From DAOUKH01 sp964291475 (lineage in GTDB: Bacteria; Chloroflexota; Dehalococcoidia; SHYB01), in the NCBI GenBank assembly GCA_964291475.2, contig OZ220083.1:248001-312000 (forward strand): a DNA stretch of 64,000 bases. The letters are read 5' to 3'. Position numbers and translations under genes: made by a program. The notes below the pieces were generated by a model that was not told the DNA's origin, did not search any database, and saw only the letters and a program-made list of their open reading frames with translations. Shown piece by piece: positions 33,889 to 42,663 of this stretch; positions within the stretch are counted from its first letter, which is position 1; the number at the start of each line of letters is the position of its first letter.

Positions 33889-35136
33889 CTACCAGACGCA
33901 GCCCGGCGTATCCACTGCGAACTCCGTCTTCATCGGCGTCGGCTCGCCGCCGGGGACGGGAAGTTGAACGGGGCCGCGCTCGCGGGAGGGGAGCAGCACC
34001 GACGCCGTCCCCGGCGTGCACACCTCGCCGCGCTGGTTCTCGCACCAGACCTCGAGCTCGACGACGTTTAGATCACCCTCGCGGCGCTTTCCGGCGACCT
34101 TGCCCCGGACCCACTGCGTGTCGCCGTGGAAGTTGAACTTGCGCGTCTGGTCCGACTGCTTCCACAGAAAACCGTCGTCGCCCATCCAGTTCGTGCAGTA
34201 GTGGATGATCCACGATGTGCGCATCATCCCGTAGTCGTACGACCTCGGGGCGCCGACCTTGTTAGCGCGCTTGTCCTCCCAGTGGACGCGTTGGGCGACA
34301 TCGTAGTAGCCGTAGTCGTTCTTGGGATAGAAGGTGGGAATCCGCCGGCGGTTGAGGTAGCCCAGCCGCAGCGGGGCGACCTGGAAGACGCCCCAGCCCC
34401 AGCCCTGGTGCCAGCCGATGATCTCGACAGTCGAAAGCGGCCCCTTGACCATAGTGGGCATCTCGTCCGACTCGGAGACGTCCTCCCAGTAGAGCGTGTC
34501 GGCGCCGCGGCGGAACTCGTTCTCATACGCCGCGTCGATCTCGTCGAGTTCCTCCTGCGTGTACGTCTTGGGCTCGACCCCCATGTACTTGCCGGTCTTC
34601 TCCGACGCCTCACGCTCGGCGAACCAGAAGTAGTAGCGGTAGACCGCCGCGAGCTCGCCCCGCTGGTTCAGGAATTCCTTGCGGTGATAGACCACCGCCG
34701 CCTTGCCGCCGCCGAACTGGCTCCGCTTCTCCTCGACGTCCTCGATGAAGTAATTGACGCTGAGACGGTCGCCGGGCAGCACCGGGCGGAACCACTGCCA
34801 GTCGCTGCCCGACTGGTACCACGGCACGCCGCGGAGGGCGCCCGCCCCGGCGTCGCGCACGTGCTTCGGGATGGGCGGGACGTCGGTGGTCCCCATCGTG
34901 CTCGGGAACATCGGCGGCGCAGGCGTCGTCCCCCAGCGCGTCGCTTTGGCATATTCGGGATCCGTGTACAGCGGGTTGTCGTCTCCGTACGCCGTGGCGA
35001 AGTGGCGGATGGTGTCCGCGTGGGCCTCGGTGTTGAACGGCGGCGGCTGCGGTATCAGGACGCCGATGCGGTTGCGGTAGCGCTGCACCCCGTCCTCGGT
35101 GATCCGTCCCCGCATCTCGTTGTCAACCGTCGCCAT
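33889..35136 (-). CDS. MaoC-like double hot-dog acyl dehydratase (415 aa)
   Basis: A 415-aa protein with an N-terminal MaoC_dehydratase_N-type half. RHFATAYGDDNPLYTDPEYA carries the hot-dog substrate segment; RWGTTPAPPMFPSTMG and LPGDRLSVNYFIEDVEEK follow. The C-terminal half includes WIIHYCTNWMGDDGFLWK and FHGDTQWVRGKVAGKRREG, which fits the second hot-dog (R-hydratase) fold. It probably hydrates an unsaturated acyl-CoA made by the adjacent acyl-CoA dehydrogenase. Start ATG 35136. Aromatic content is unusually high (many Trp and Tyr), as in related SAR202-type proteins. Confidence 0.8.
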   Translation of the reverse strand: MATVDNEMRGRITEDGVQRYRNRIGVLIPQPPPFNTEAHADTIRHFATAYGDDNPLYTDPEYAKATRWGTTPAPPMFPSTMGTTDVPPIPKHVRDAGAGALRGVPWYQSGSDWQWFRPVLPGDRLSVNYFIEDVEEKRSQFGGGKAAVVYHRKEFLNQRGELAAVYRYYFWFAEREASEKTGKYMGVEPKTYTQEELDEIDAAYENEFRRGADTLYWEDVSESDEMPTMVKGPLSTVEIIGWHQGWGWGVFQVAPLRLGYLNRRRIPTFYPKNDYGYYDVAQRVHWEDKRANKVGAPRSYDYGMMRTSWIIHYCTNWMGDDGFLWKQSDQTRKFNFHGDTQWVRGKVAGKRREGDLNVVELEVWCENQRGEVCTPGTASVLLPSRERGPVQLPVPGGEPTPMKTEFAVDTPGCVW

Positions 35137-35246
35137 GCGCGCCTCCCCTGGCCCTTGCCCGTCCGGCGGGCGCGGCCATTATAGGCGGCGCCGGATACTG
35201 ACATCCGCCCCTCGACAGCACATGCGTTCTGTCTTACGCTCCAACA

Positions 35247-36194
35247 ATGTTGACGGTCGACGAGACAGGAGCGGACATCGGCCGTGCGAGCGCGGCCCGT
35301 GGCGTCCGCTACGAAGAGGTCGAGTGCAAGACCGTCATCAACCGCGTGAAGGGCATGTCCTTCAAGTGGTCGATCAACCCCTACAAGGGTTGCGTCCACG
35401 GCTGCCACTACTGCTATGCCCGCCGTTACCACGCCTCCATCGACCTGAACGCCGGCGAGGACTTCACCGGCATGATTCTCGTCCGCACCAACGCGCCGGA
35501 GGTGCTGCGCGGCGAGCTCGCCCGCCGCTCGTGGAAGCGCGAGACCGTGGCCCTGGGCACCGCAACCGACCCCTACCAGCCCATCGAGGGCCGCTATCGC
35601 ATCACCCGCGGCATCCTGGAGGCCCTGCGCGACTACCGCACACCGGTCAGCATCGTCACCAAGGGCACGATGATCGTGCGCGACCTCGACGTGCTCACCG
35701 ATCTTGCCCGCCGCGCCGGAGCCTCGGTCGCCATGTCGATCTCCACCCTGGATCGCGACACCTGGCGCAGGCTGGAACCGGGCACGGCCCCGCCGTGGCA
35801 GCGCCTTCGGGCTGTGCGGAAGCTCGCCGAGACGGGCGTCGAGGCCGGCGTGCTCATCGCGCCCATCGTGCCCGGCATCACCGACACGTCGGGCCACCTG
35901 CGCGAGCTGGTGAGAGCCGCCGCCGACCACGAGGCGCGGTTCGTCGGATCGCGTGTCCTCGCCCTCCAGGGCTCCGTTAAGGACCACTTCCTCGGCTTCA
36001 TGCGCAGGGAATACCCCAACCTGCTCGCCGAGTACAGCCGGCTCTTCCCCGGCGCCAACGCCAACCGTGACTACGCCTCGGCCACCGTCGGTTATGTCGA
36101 CGGCCTGGGCCGCCTCTACCACGTCGGGGAGCGAACCGCCCGCGACGCGGTCCGCCCGCCGCAGCAGCCGCGGCAGCTTTCGTTGGCGCTCTGA
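35247..36194 (+). CDS. Rv2578c-type radical SAM protein (SplB-like)
   Basis: A 315-aa radical SAM enzyme. The 4Fe-4S motif is NPYKGCVHGCHYCYARRYH (C-x3-C-x2-C). LGTATDPYQPIEGRYRITRG is diagnostic for the Rv2578c/SplB-like subgroup, and VSIVTKGTMIVRDLDVL and MSISTLDRDTWRRLEPG follow. The subgroup is often annotated as related to spore photoproduct lyase, but its substrate is unknown. Start ATG 35247. It lies directly upstream of recA on the same strand, with the recA promoter and SOS box in the 143-base gap, so it is probably a separate transcript. The neighbourhood hints at DNA repair. Confidence 0.87.
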   Translation: MLTVDETGADIGRASAARGVRYEEVECKTVINRVKGMSFKWSINPYKGCVHGCHYCYARRYHASIDLNAGEDFTGMILVRTNAPEVLRGELARRSWKRETVALGTATDPYQPIEGRYRITRGILEALRDYRTPVSIVTKGTMIVRDLDVLTDLARRAGASVAMSISTLDRDTWRRLEPGTAPPWQRLRAVRKLAETGVEAGVLIAPIVPGITDTSGHLRELVRAAADHEARFVGSRVLALQGSVKDHFLGFMRREYPNLLAEYSRLFPGANANRDYASATVGYVDGLGRLYHVGERTARDAVRPPQQPRQLSLAL

Positions 36195-36259
36195 ATTCGA
36201 GGCGCGGGGCCACAGAAAACGGCGTATTATGACGTGTGACACGCGGCTATTGCGGAAGA

Positions 36260-36273
36260 CGAACGCACGTTCT
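36260..36273 (+). promoter_or_regulatory. SOS box (LexA operator) upstream of recA
   Basis: CGAACGCACGTTCT at 36260-36273 is a GAAC-N4-GTTC palindrome, the LexA operator form used in Gram-positives, actinobacteria and reported for several other phyla. It sits 65 bases before the recA TTG start. Upstream, TATTAT (about 36224-36229) may be the -10. LexA itself is not in the window. Confidence 0.7.
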
Positions 36274-36337
36274 ATCATCTCGCGAAATCGAGTACCGCAG
36301 TGCGGCAGAACGAAGGCGAGAGCTTAAGGAGCAAGCG

Positions 36338-37399
36338 TTGAACACCGAAAAGACCATGGACACCGAAAAAGACAAAGCGCTCGACATCGCGGTAGCACAG
36401 ATAGAGAAGCAGTTCGGGCGGGGCTCGCTGATGAAACTCGGCGAGGTCTCCTCGAAACTGAGCATCGCAAGCATCCCCACGGGGTCGCTATCGCTCGACC
36501 TGGCCCTCGGCGTGGGCGGCCTGCCCCGCGGCCGCGTGATCGACATCTTCGGCGCGGAGTCGTCGGGCAAGTCGACGCTCGCGCAGCACGTCATCGCAGA
36601 GGCGCAGAAGCTCGGCGGCAAGGCGGCCTACATCGACGCCGAGCACGCCCTCGACCCCAGCTACGCCGCCAAGTGCGGCGTAGACATCCAGGAGCTGTAC
36701 ATCTCGCAGCCCGACTTCGCCGAGCAAGCGCTGGAGATCACCGAGGCGCTGGTACGCTCCGGCGCCATCGACATCGTGGTCGTCGACAGCGTGGCGGCAC
36801 TGGTCCCGCGGGCCGAGCTCGAGGGCGACATGGGCGACCCCCAAATGGGCCTGCAGGCCCGCCTCATGTCCCAGGCGCTCCGCAAGCTGACCGCATCCAT
36901 CAACCGGTCGAAGACCTGCGTGATCTTCATAAACCAGCTGCGCGAGAAGGTCGGCGTCGTCTTCGGCAACCCCGAGACCACGCCCGGCGGCAAGGCCCTC
37001 AAGTTCTACTCGTCGGTGCGCGTCGACCTGCGCCGGCTGGAGACCATCAAGCGTGGCACCGACGCCATCGGCAACCGCGTGCGCGCCAAGGTGGTCAAGA
37101 ACAAAGTGGCCCCGCCCTTCCGGGTCGCCGAGTTCGACATCATGTTCGCCCACGGCATCAGCAAGGAGGGCGACATCCTCGACCTCGGCGTCAAGCACGA
37201 CGTGGTGCGGAAGAGCGGCGCCCACTTCACCTTCGGCGAGACCAAGCTCGGCCAGGGCAGGGAGACCGCGAAGAGCTTCCTTGCGGAGAACGCCGACGTG
37301 TCCCTCGCCATCGAGAAGCAGGTGCGTTCCGCCGCCGGGGAAGCCGAGCCCCAGATCACGGCGCCCCCCAAGGTCGGCGAAGAGGCGGCCGCGCTCTAG
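36338..37399 (+). CDS. recA: Recombinase RecA
   Basis: A 353-aa RecA. Walker A is FGAESSGKSTLAQHV, Walker B is DIVVVDSVAALVPRAE, and loop regions L1/L2 are EGDMGDPQMGLQARLMSQAL and GNPETTPGGKALKFYSSVR. The start is TTG 36338 with AAGGAG 6 bases upstream; ATG 36356 is an alternative. It catalyses strand exchange and stimulates LexA self-cleavage. An SOS box lies upstream. A composite palindromic repeat begins about 10 bases after its stop. Confidence 0.97.
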   Translation: MNTEKTMDTEKDKALDIAVAQIEKQFGRGSLMKLGEVSSKLSIASIPTGSLSLDLALGVGGLPRGRVIDIFGAESSGKSTLAQHVIAEAQKLGGKAAYIDAEHALDPSYAAKCGVDIQELYISQPDFAEQALEITEALVRSGAIDIVVVDSVAALVPRAELEGDMGDPQMGLQARLMSQALRKLTASINRSKTCVIFINQLREKVGVVFGNPETTPGGKALKFYSSVRVDLRRLETIKRGTDAIGNRVRAKVVKNKVAPPFRVAEFDIMFAHGISKEGDILDLGVKHDVVRKSGAHFTFGETKLGQGRETAKSFLAENADVSLAIEKQVRSAAGEAEPQITAPPKVGEEAAAL

Positions 37400-37408
37400 C
37401 CGCTCGAA

Positions 37409-37482
37409 ACTCTCCCCCTCTGTGGGAGGACTGAGAGAGGGCGCGCGCCACGGGCGCGCGGGCGGCCGCAGGGCGCCCCGCC
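37409..37482 (+). repeat. Composite palindromic repeat at the 3' end of recA
   Basis: CTCTCCCCCTCTGTGGGAG followed by GACTGAGAGAGGGC, then GCGCGCGCC/GGGCGCGCG, then GGCGGCCGCAGGGCGCC. The same three-part order and orientation is seen after the FAD gene (8172) and the deacylase gene (44397), each time sense to the gene just ended. It probably serves as the transcript end for recA. Confidence 0.75.
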
Positions 37483-37487
37483 GGCTC

Positions 37488-38401
37488 CTACCCAGGGAAC
37501 GCGGCGGCGATCTCCCGCGCCGTCTCCGTCCGGCAGCGCGAATCGGCGGCGATGCCGCCCAGGATCCCGTCCAGCGCCGGGTAGCGGAAGGGCTGGCCGG
37601 AGACGAAGGGCGTGAGGCTGAAGCCGAAGACCTGTGCGCCGCGCTCGCCGGCTTCGTCAAGCAGAGCCTCGCGGGACTCGGCGATCTGCCGCGCCCACAC
37701 CGCCTCTTCCTGCGTGCGCTCGATGATGAGCTTGTAGTCGTCGAGCTCGTTGTGCAGCGGCAGGCAGGTGAGCGGCCCCGAGCGCGTGCGCATCGCCACC
37801 GGCACCTGGTCGATCTCCCAATCGAGGCAGATGTCGAAGCCGTGCTCAACCAGCAGGTCGGGCGTATTGAAGCTCTGCTGGCGCGCCGGACTCAGCCAGG
37901 CACGCGGCGCAAGGCCGGCAGCGTCGAAGGAGGCGCGGACCGCTTCGATGCGGCGGCGCTCCTCGTCCTCGTCGAGCGTCCCGTGGTGGATCGCGTCGCC
38001 ATTCAGTCCGGCGGCGGCAATCTCATGGCCGTCCTCGGCGATCGCCGCCGCCAGGGGGCGGCGCGGGCGAGGAGGTCGGCGCTGAGGACGAACGTCCCAC
38101 GCAGCCCATGCGCCTCCATCGCCCGCAGGATGCGGAAGACGCCGACCCGGTTCCCGTAGTCCCGCGTCGTGAAGTGCCGCAGGTCGGGGTAGGGCGTCAC
38201 CATCCCGTGGGGGTGGTTGAAGGGGTCCTTTTTCGGGTTGATGGGGTGAAACTCGCAGGCGACCACGATCATCACTGAGAGTTCTACCCCGTCGTCGCGG
38301 TGGACAGGCGCCCGGTCTTTGGCGAGCCGCCAGTCGTAGCGGTCGATGTCCTGGCCGTGGCGGCGCAGCGGGTATTCGAGATGCTCTTGGGGAAGGCTCA
38401 T
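37488..38401 (-). CDS. Allantoinase-like polysaccharide deacetylase, frameshifted copy
   Basis: A second NodB-fold deacetylase, paralogue of the gene just upstream. It starts MSLPQEHLEYPLRRHGQDID at ATG 38401, overlapping the upstream stop by ATGA. It contains FTTRDYGNRVGVFRILRAME, matching the paralogue. The frame breaks at 38054-38058, where a run of five G (plus strand) should be six: adding one base gives ARAAPLAAAIAEDGHEIAAA and a continuous protein of about 304 aa ending EIAAAFPG. The final third (QVPVAMRTRSGPLTCLPLHN) is intact. As in PuuE-type allantoinases, such proteins may open cyclic ureides or imides rather than act on sugars. Confidence 0.78.
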
Positions 38402-39351
38402 GCCGCCGCCTCCGGCGCGAACCCGGTGCCGCCCGTCGCGACCCCCCGCGCGGCGACGTCGGCGAGCGTCTGGTCCCAGTAGTGTTCGCGGTAGTAGGCG
38501 GCGATCTCCACCGCCGTCGTGATCCACACGTCGTCGCGGTTGGCGTCGGCGTGCCTAAGCGCCTCCTCGAACGCCCGCAACCGGTGGGGCTGCGCCACGA
38601 GATAGGCGTGCAGAGGAATGCACATCACCGTGCCCGACTCCTCGCCTTCCTCGAGTAGCTGATCAAGTTGGCGCTTCAGCGCGTCGGCGTAACGCCACGG
38701 GTCCATGGCGAGCGCGCCATAGGTGATGACGTCGTTCACCTCCAGCGAGTAGGGCATGGAGATCAGCTTGCCCGACTTCGTCTTGATCGGCTGCGGCTGA
38801 TCGTCCTGGAACAGGTCGCAGGTGTACCAGAAGTCGTACTCCGCGATGAGGTCGAGGGTGCGCTCGGTGTGCGTGAGCGCGGGAGCGAGATAGCCCCGTA
38901 TGCGCTGCCCCGTCGCCGCCTCGACGGTGCGGATCGAGTCTTCGAGCACCGCCCGCTCCTGCGCCTCGTCCATCTCGTACGAGTAGCGCGTGTTGTAGAT
39001 GCCATGGGAGAAGAACTCCCAGTCGCGCGCGTTGCAGGCCTCGATGATCTCGGGGCAGTGGTCGCACATCGCCACGTTCAGGCTGATGGAGCCACGGACG
39101 CCGTACTCGTCCATCAGCTCCATGAGCCGCCAGTGTCCGACCCGGTTCCCGTAGTCGCGCTGCGAGTAACCCACCACGTCCGGCGACGGCCGCGGCCAGC
39201 CGGGGCGCTTGGGATTGCGCGGCGGGTTGAACTCGTAGTACTCGATGTTCGGCGCGACCCAGAACGCCAGCTTCTTCCCGTCCGGCCACACGATCTTGGG
39301 CCGGTCGCGGTAGGGCCAGTAGTCGTACAGATTGGGGTCGCCGGCGATCAT
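38398..39351 (-). CDS. Allantoinase-like (PuuE-type) polysaccharide deacetylase family protein
   Basis: A 317-aa NodB-fold protein. WPDGKKLAFWVAPNIEYYEF is the N-terminal segment; RDYGNRVGHWRLMELMDEYG and NVAMCDHCPEIIEACNARDW are typical of PuuE-like cofactor-independent allantoinases. WEFFSHGIYNTRYS and RGYLAPALTHTERTLDLIAE supply later His and Pro residues. The canonical metal-binding DD-x-x of sugar deacetylases is replaced (NIEYYEF), which fits a ureide- or imide-opening enzyme. It overlaps the isochorismatase gene upstream (4 bases) and the frameshifted paralogue downstream (4 bases), so all three are co-translated. Confidence 0.82.
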   Translation of the reverse strand: MIAGDPNLYDYWPYRDRPKIVWPDGKKLAFWVAPNIEYYEFNPPRNPKRPGWPRPSPDVVGYSQRDYGNRVGHWRLMELMDEYGVRGSISLNVAMCDHCPEIIEACNARDWEFFSHGIYNTRYSYEMDEAQERAVLEDSIRTVEAATGQRIRGYLAPALTHTERTLDLIAEYDFWYTCDLFQDDQPQPIKTKSGKLISMPYSLEVNDVITYGALAMDPWRYADALKRQLDQLLEEGEESGTVMCIPLHAYLVAQPHRLRAFEEALRHADANRDDVWITTAVEIAAYYREHYWDQTLADVAARGVATGGTGFAPEAAA

Positions 39352-40043
39352 GCCGTCCCCTCATAGGCCTCGACCCACGCCATGACCTCGTCGATTCCTA
39401 TGACGTCGGCGTACTTCAGCGCCAGGTCGGTGAGGTTGGCGTAGTGGTAGCTCTCGTGCTTGTCGGCGACGCACTCCATGGGGACGATCGTGCGGTAGCC
39501 GTGGGAGAGCGAGTCGACGGCGGTGGCGCGCACGCAGCCCGAGGTCGACCCCCCGGTCACGACGATGGTATCGACCCTGTGCCAGGTGAGGAAGCTGGAC
39601 AGGGGCGTCTCGAAGAAGGCCGAGGGCATCCGCTTCGTGTAGACCGCGTCGACCTCCTCGTCGATGTCAAGCCGCTCGTCGAAGCGGTGCCGGTCCGAGC
39701 CGTACTTGATGTTCTGCAGGCTGTCCGGAGTGTCGGAGCGGGTCCCCCACACGCCGGCATCGCTGCCATCGGGCATGTAAGCCACGTGCGTCCAGACGAC
39801 GGGCAGCCCCTTGGCGCGGGCCGCGTTGGAGAGCTCGCGCATGTAGTCCATCTGCTTGGGGTCGGCGACGTACCCGGTATTGGGATAGAGGTCGGGCCGG
39901 GTGTACGTCTTCTGCGGGTCGACGTTCACCACCGCCAGCTTCTCCCCGAAGCCGAAGCGCGCCCGCGCCGGATTGGCGATCACGTCTTCGAAAAGTTCGC
40001 GGGCGGTCTTTTCCGTCCGCACCATCGTGGACTCAAGCTCCAT
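39348..40043 (-). CDS. Isochorismatase-family cysteine hydrolase (N-carbamoylsarcosine amidase-like)
   Basis: A 231-aa cysteine hydrolase. The catalytic triad positions are visible: Asp in LAVVNVDPQKTYT, Lys in DAVYTKRMPSAFF, and Cys in VTGGSTSGCVRATAVDSL. Start ATG 40043 has AGGAGG 6 bases upstream; the open frame extends further but that part looks non-coding. The family includes N-carbamoylsarcosine amidase, nicotinamidase and ureidoacrylate amidase. With two allantoinase-like enzymes behind it in one operon, the enzyme could hydrolyse the carbamoyl or amide product of a ring-opening step. That pathway is inference. Confidence 0.85.
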   Translation of the reverse strand: MELESTMVRTEKTARELFEDVIANPARARFGFGEKLAVVNVDPQKTYTRPDLYPNTGYVADPKQMDYMRELSNAARAKGLPVVWTHVAYMPDGSDAGVWGTRSDTPDSLQNIKYGSDRHRFDERLDIDEEVDAVYTKRMPSAFFETPLSSFLTWHRVDTIVVTGGSTSGCVRATAVDSLSHGYRTIVPMECVADKHESYHYANLTDLALKYADVIGIDEVMAWVEAYEGTA

Positions 40044-40178
40044 CGACGCCCTCCTCGCCTGGCTCGCCTCGCTGCTGGGCAATTCGCGGCATGCCAAAGA
40101 CGGGCCGATTATAGCGCCGCATCCCCGCGCCGCCAGCCGCGCAATAGAGGCCGGGTTGGATAAACAAGTAAAGGGGAG

Positions 40179-40208
40179 GTTAAAGGGAGCGGTACAGATA
40201 TGTATAAT
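40179..40208 (+). promoter_or_regulatory. Candidate promoter for the amidohydrolase gene at 40255
   Basis: A perfect -10 TATAAT (40203-40208) lies 46 bases before the ATG. The -35 is weak (GTTAAA at 40179-40184, 18-base spacer). The region 40044-40254 separates the divergent isochorismatase operon and this gene and is AT-richer than its surroundings. Confidence 0.45.
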
Positions 40209-40254
40209 GACGGGCAAGCTCGACCCTGTGCCCAACGCACGTGGAGGCCGCCGC

Positions 40255-41400
40255 ATGAGCGCGACGAAGATAATCTCGTCCGACTCCCACGTTATTGAAC
40301 CCCCCGACCTCTGGCAGGAACGGATGCCGAAGTCCTTCGGCGACCGCGTCCCCCGGCTCGGGAAGGGCGAGGAGGCCGGCGCGGACGACTTCTACGTCGA
40401 CAACCGCCCCATCGGCGTCCTCATCCGCAGCCTGACCGACGCGGGCTCCCGGTTCGAGGACCCTGAGGGTATCCGCCTCGAAGGCGGCATCGACGAGGTC
40501 CGCGCCGGGGCCTGGAAGTCAGGGCCCCGCCTTGCCGACATGGACTTCGACGGCATCTACTCCGACCTCCTCTATCCGTCGATCATCCTCAACTTCTGGA
40601 GCGGTGTGGCAGACTCCGAGCTCCTGCGGGGGATCTTCGTCGCCTACAACGAATGGCTCGGCGAGTTCTGCTCCGAGAACCCGGACCGGCTCAAAGGGGT
40701 GGCCCAAATCCTCATCGACGGCGACGTCGAAGCCGGCATCCGCGACCTCACTCAGGCGGCGAAGTCGAACATGGGCGGCGCCATGATCAGCGTCTACCCC
40801 CGCGCCGGCGAGGAGTACACCAGTCCGATGTACGACCCGTTCTGGGCCGCCGCCGAGGAGATCGGCCTTCCCCTCAGTCTCCACATCGGCACCAGCCGCG
40901 CCGCAGAGGGCGCCATCGGCGACAACAAGATGATCAAGATCGCCGCCACCGGTGCGCTCCGTACCAACATCGAGTACTGGGTGCGGATGTCGCTGTGCAA
41001 CCTCATCTATGCCGGCGTGCTCGACCGCTTCCCGAAGCTACGGTTCGTCCAGCTTGAGCACGAGCTCTCCTGGATTCCCTTCTTCATCGACCGCATGGAG
41101 TGGTGCTATCGCGAGCGGCCGCAGCTCACCCCCTACCGATTCAAGGACGGCGCGACGCCGCGCGACCTCATGCGCCGGCAGGTCTTCCACAGCTTCCAGG
41201 AGGACGGCCTCGGCATCCAGCAACGCGACATTATCGGCGTCGACAACCTGATGTGGGGTTCCGACTACCCCCACGTCGAATCGACCTTCCCCAAGTCGCG
41301 GGAAATCCTCGACGACATCCTCGCCGTCTGCTCGGAAGAGGAGAAAGAGAAGATCGTCGCCGGGAACGCGGCCCGCATCTACGACATTTCGTTCAACTAA
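40255..41400 (+). CDS. ACMSD-like amidohydrolase (amidohydrolase_2 family)
   Basis: A 381-aa TIM-barrel metal hydrolase/decarboxylase. ISSDSHVIEPPDLWQERMP is the DSHxxEP opening of this branch; DFDGIYSDLLYPSIILNFW, LPLSLHIGTSRAAEG (metal His) and NLMWGSDYPHVESTFPKSR (catalytic Asp) follow. Start ATG 40255 has GGAGG 8 bases upstream. Relatives act on aromatic or heterocyclic acids; the substrate is not known. It is followed 60 bases later by a close paralogue (41461) and then a D-aminoacylase-like gene, making a three-hydrolase operon. Confidence 0.86.
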   Translation: MSATKIISSDSHVIEPPDLWQERMPKSFGDRVPRLGKGEEAGADDFYVDNRPIGVLIRSLTDAGSRFEDPEGIRLEGGIDEVRAGAWKSGPRLADMDFDGIYSDLLYPSIILNFWSGVADSELLRGIFVAYNEWLGEFCSENPDRLKGVAQILIDGDVEAGIRDLTQAAKSNMGGAMISVYPRAGEEYTSPMYDPFWAAAEEIGLPLSLHIGTSRAAEGAIGDNKMIKIAATGALRTNIEYWVRMSLCNLIYAGVLDRFPKLRFVQLEHELSWIPFFIDRMEWCYRERPQLTPYRFKDGATPRDLMRRQVFHSFQEDGLGIQQRDIIGVDNLMWGSDYPHVESTFPKSREILDDILAVCSEEEKEKIVAGNAARIYDISFN

Positions 41401-41460
41401 GGCTGCTTCCAAAAGACGGAGCACGAACGAAGAGAGCCCCCGAAGGAGAGGACTGAATCG

Positions 41461-42612
41461 ATGGCCACGCAGACCAAGGTCATGTTGATGTCGGCGGACA
41501 ACCACATCGTGGAGCCCCCCGACCTGTGGACCAGCCGCATTGAGAAGAAATTCCGCGACCGGGCGCCCTATGTCGTGCAGGGCGACGATCACGATTGGTG
41601 GTACGTCGAGGGTGACCAGTGCCTCGGCTCGATGGGCAACACCACCAACGCCGGCGCGCGGTTCCGCACCGACAAGCCCCACGAGATACCGGCCGAGGGC
41701 CGCTGGGAGAGCGTCCTCCCCGGCGCCTACGACCCCCACGAGGCCATCAAGGACATGGACCTCGACGGCGTCTTCGGCGGCGTCATCTTCCCCACCCTGT
41801 GCGTCGGCGGCGTGTGGCGTACCGAGGACTCGGAGCTCCTCTCCGCCATCTGCCGGGCCTACAACGACTGGATCGCCGAGTTCTGCAAGCCCTACCCCGA
41901 CCGGCTGAAGGGCGCCGCCATGATCAACGTGGACAACATCCCCGAGGCGGTCGAGGAACTCGAACGGTGCAAGGGGCTGGGGCTCAACTCCTGCTTCATC
42001 ACCGTCTATCCGAAACACAACCACCAGTACCACAACCCCGAGTACGACCAGTTCTGGGACGCGGCACAGCGCCTGAACATGCCCATCTCGCTGCATTCGG
42101 GCTCCGACCGCGAAGTTCTGCCCATGAACCTCTTCACCAAGGCCGACCCCAACCAGCCCCCGGGCGTCGTCTATTCGACCAACGACTACTGGATCCGCCG
42201 CAGCCTGACCTCGATAATCTGGTCGGGTGTCTTCGAGCGGTTCCCCAACCTCAAGGTCGCCAGCGTCGAGAACGAGGCGGGCTGGGCCGGCCAGTGGCTC
42301 TACAAGATGGACCTGCTCCACCGAGACCGGGGCATGATGTGGCCGCGCTTCAAGGACGACATGAAGCCCAGCGACTTCTTCCACCGCAACTGCGCCATCG
42401 GATTCCAGGAAGATTGGGTCGCTGTTCGGGTGCGCCAGGCCATCGGTGTGGGCAACCTCATGTGGGGCTCCGACTACCCCCACACCGAGGGCACCTGGCC
42501 CGATTCGCACCGCATTATCCGCGAGGTCTTCAGCGACGTCACCGACGAGGAGCTCCACCAGATGACGGTGACCAACGCGGCCAGATTCTTCAACATCGAG
42601 CAGCCCAACTAG
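41461..42612 (+). CDS. ACMSD-like amidohydrolase, paralogue of the preceding gene
   Basis: A 383-aa protein with the same frame of motifs as its neighbour: MSADNHIVEPPDLWTSRIEK (DNH in place of DSH), MDLDGVFGGVIFPTLCVGGV, MPISLHSGSDREVLP, NEAGWAGQWLYKMDLLHRD and NLMWGSDYPHTEGTWPDS. Start ATG 41461, with GGAGAGGA about 9 bases upstream. The two paralogues differ through the substrate-facing loops, suggesting related but distinct substrates or a heteromer. No pathway is certain. Confidence 0.87.
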   Translation: MATQTKVMLMSADNHIVEPPDLWTSRIEKKFRDRAPYVVQGDDHDWWYVEGDQCLGSMGNTTNAGARFRTDKPHEIPAEGRWESVLPGAYDPHEAIKDMDLDGVFGGVIFPTLCVGGVWRTEDSELLSAICRAYNDWIAEFCKPYPDRLKGAAMINVDNIPEAVEELERCKGLGLNSCFITVYPKHNHQYHNPEYDQFWDAAQRLNMPISLHSGSDREVLPMNLFTKADPNQPPGVVYSTNDYWIRRSLTSIIWSGVFERFPNLKVASVENEAGWAGQWLYKMDLLHRDRGMMWPRFKDDMKPSDFFHRNCAIGFQEDWVAVRVRQAIGVGNLMWGSDYPHTEGTWPDSHRIIREVFSDVTDEELHQMTVTNAARFFNIEQPN

Positions 42613-42663
42613 CCGCGAACGCGCGAGACGGGCTGAGGGCAGAGACGAAGGGAGGTCCCCGAG

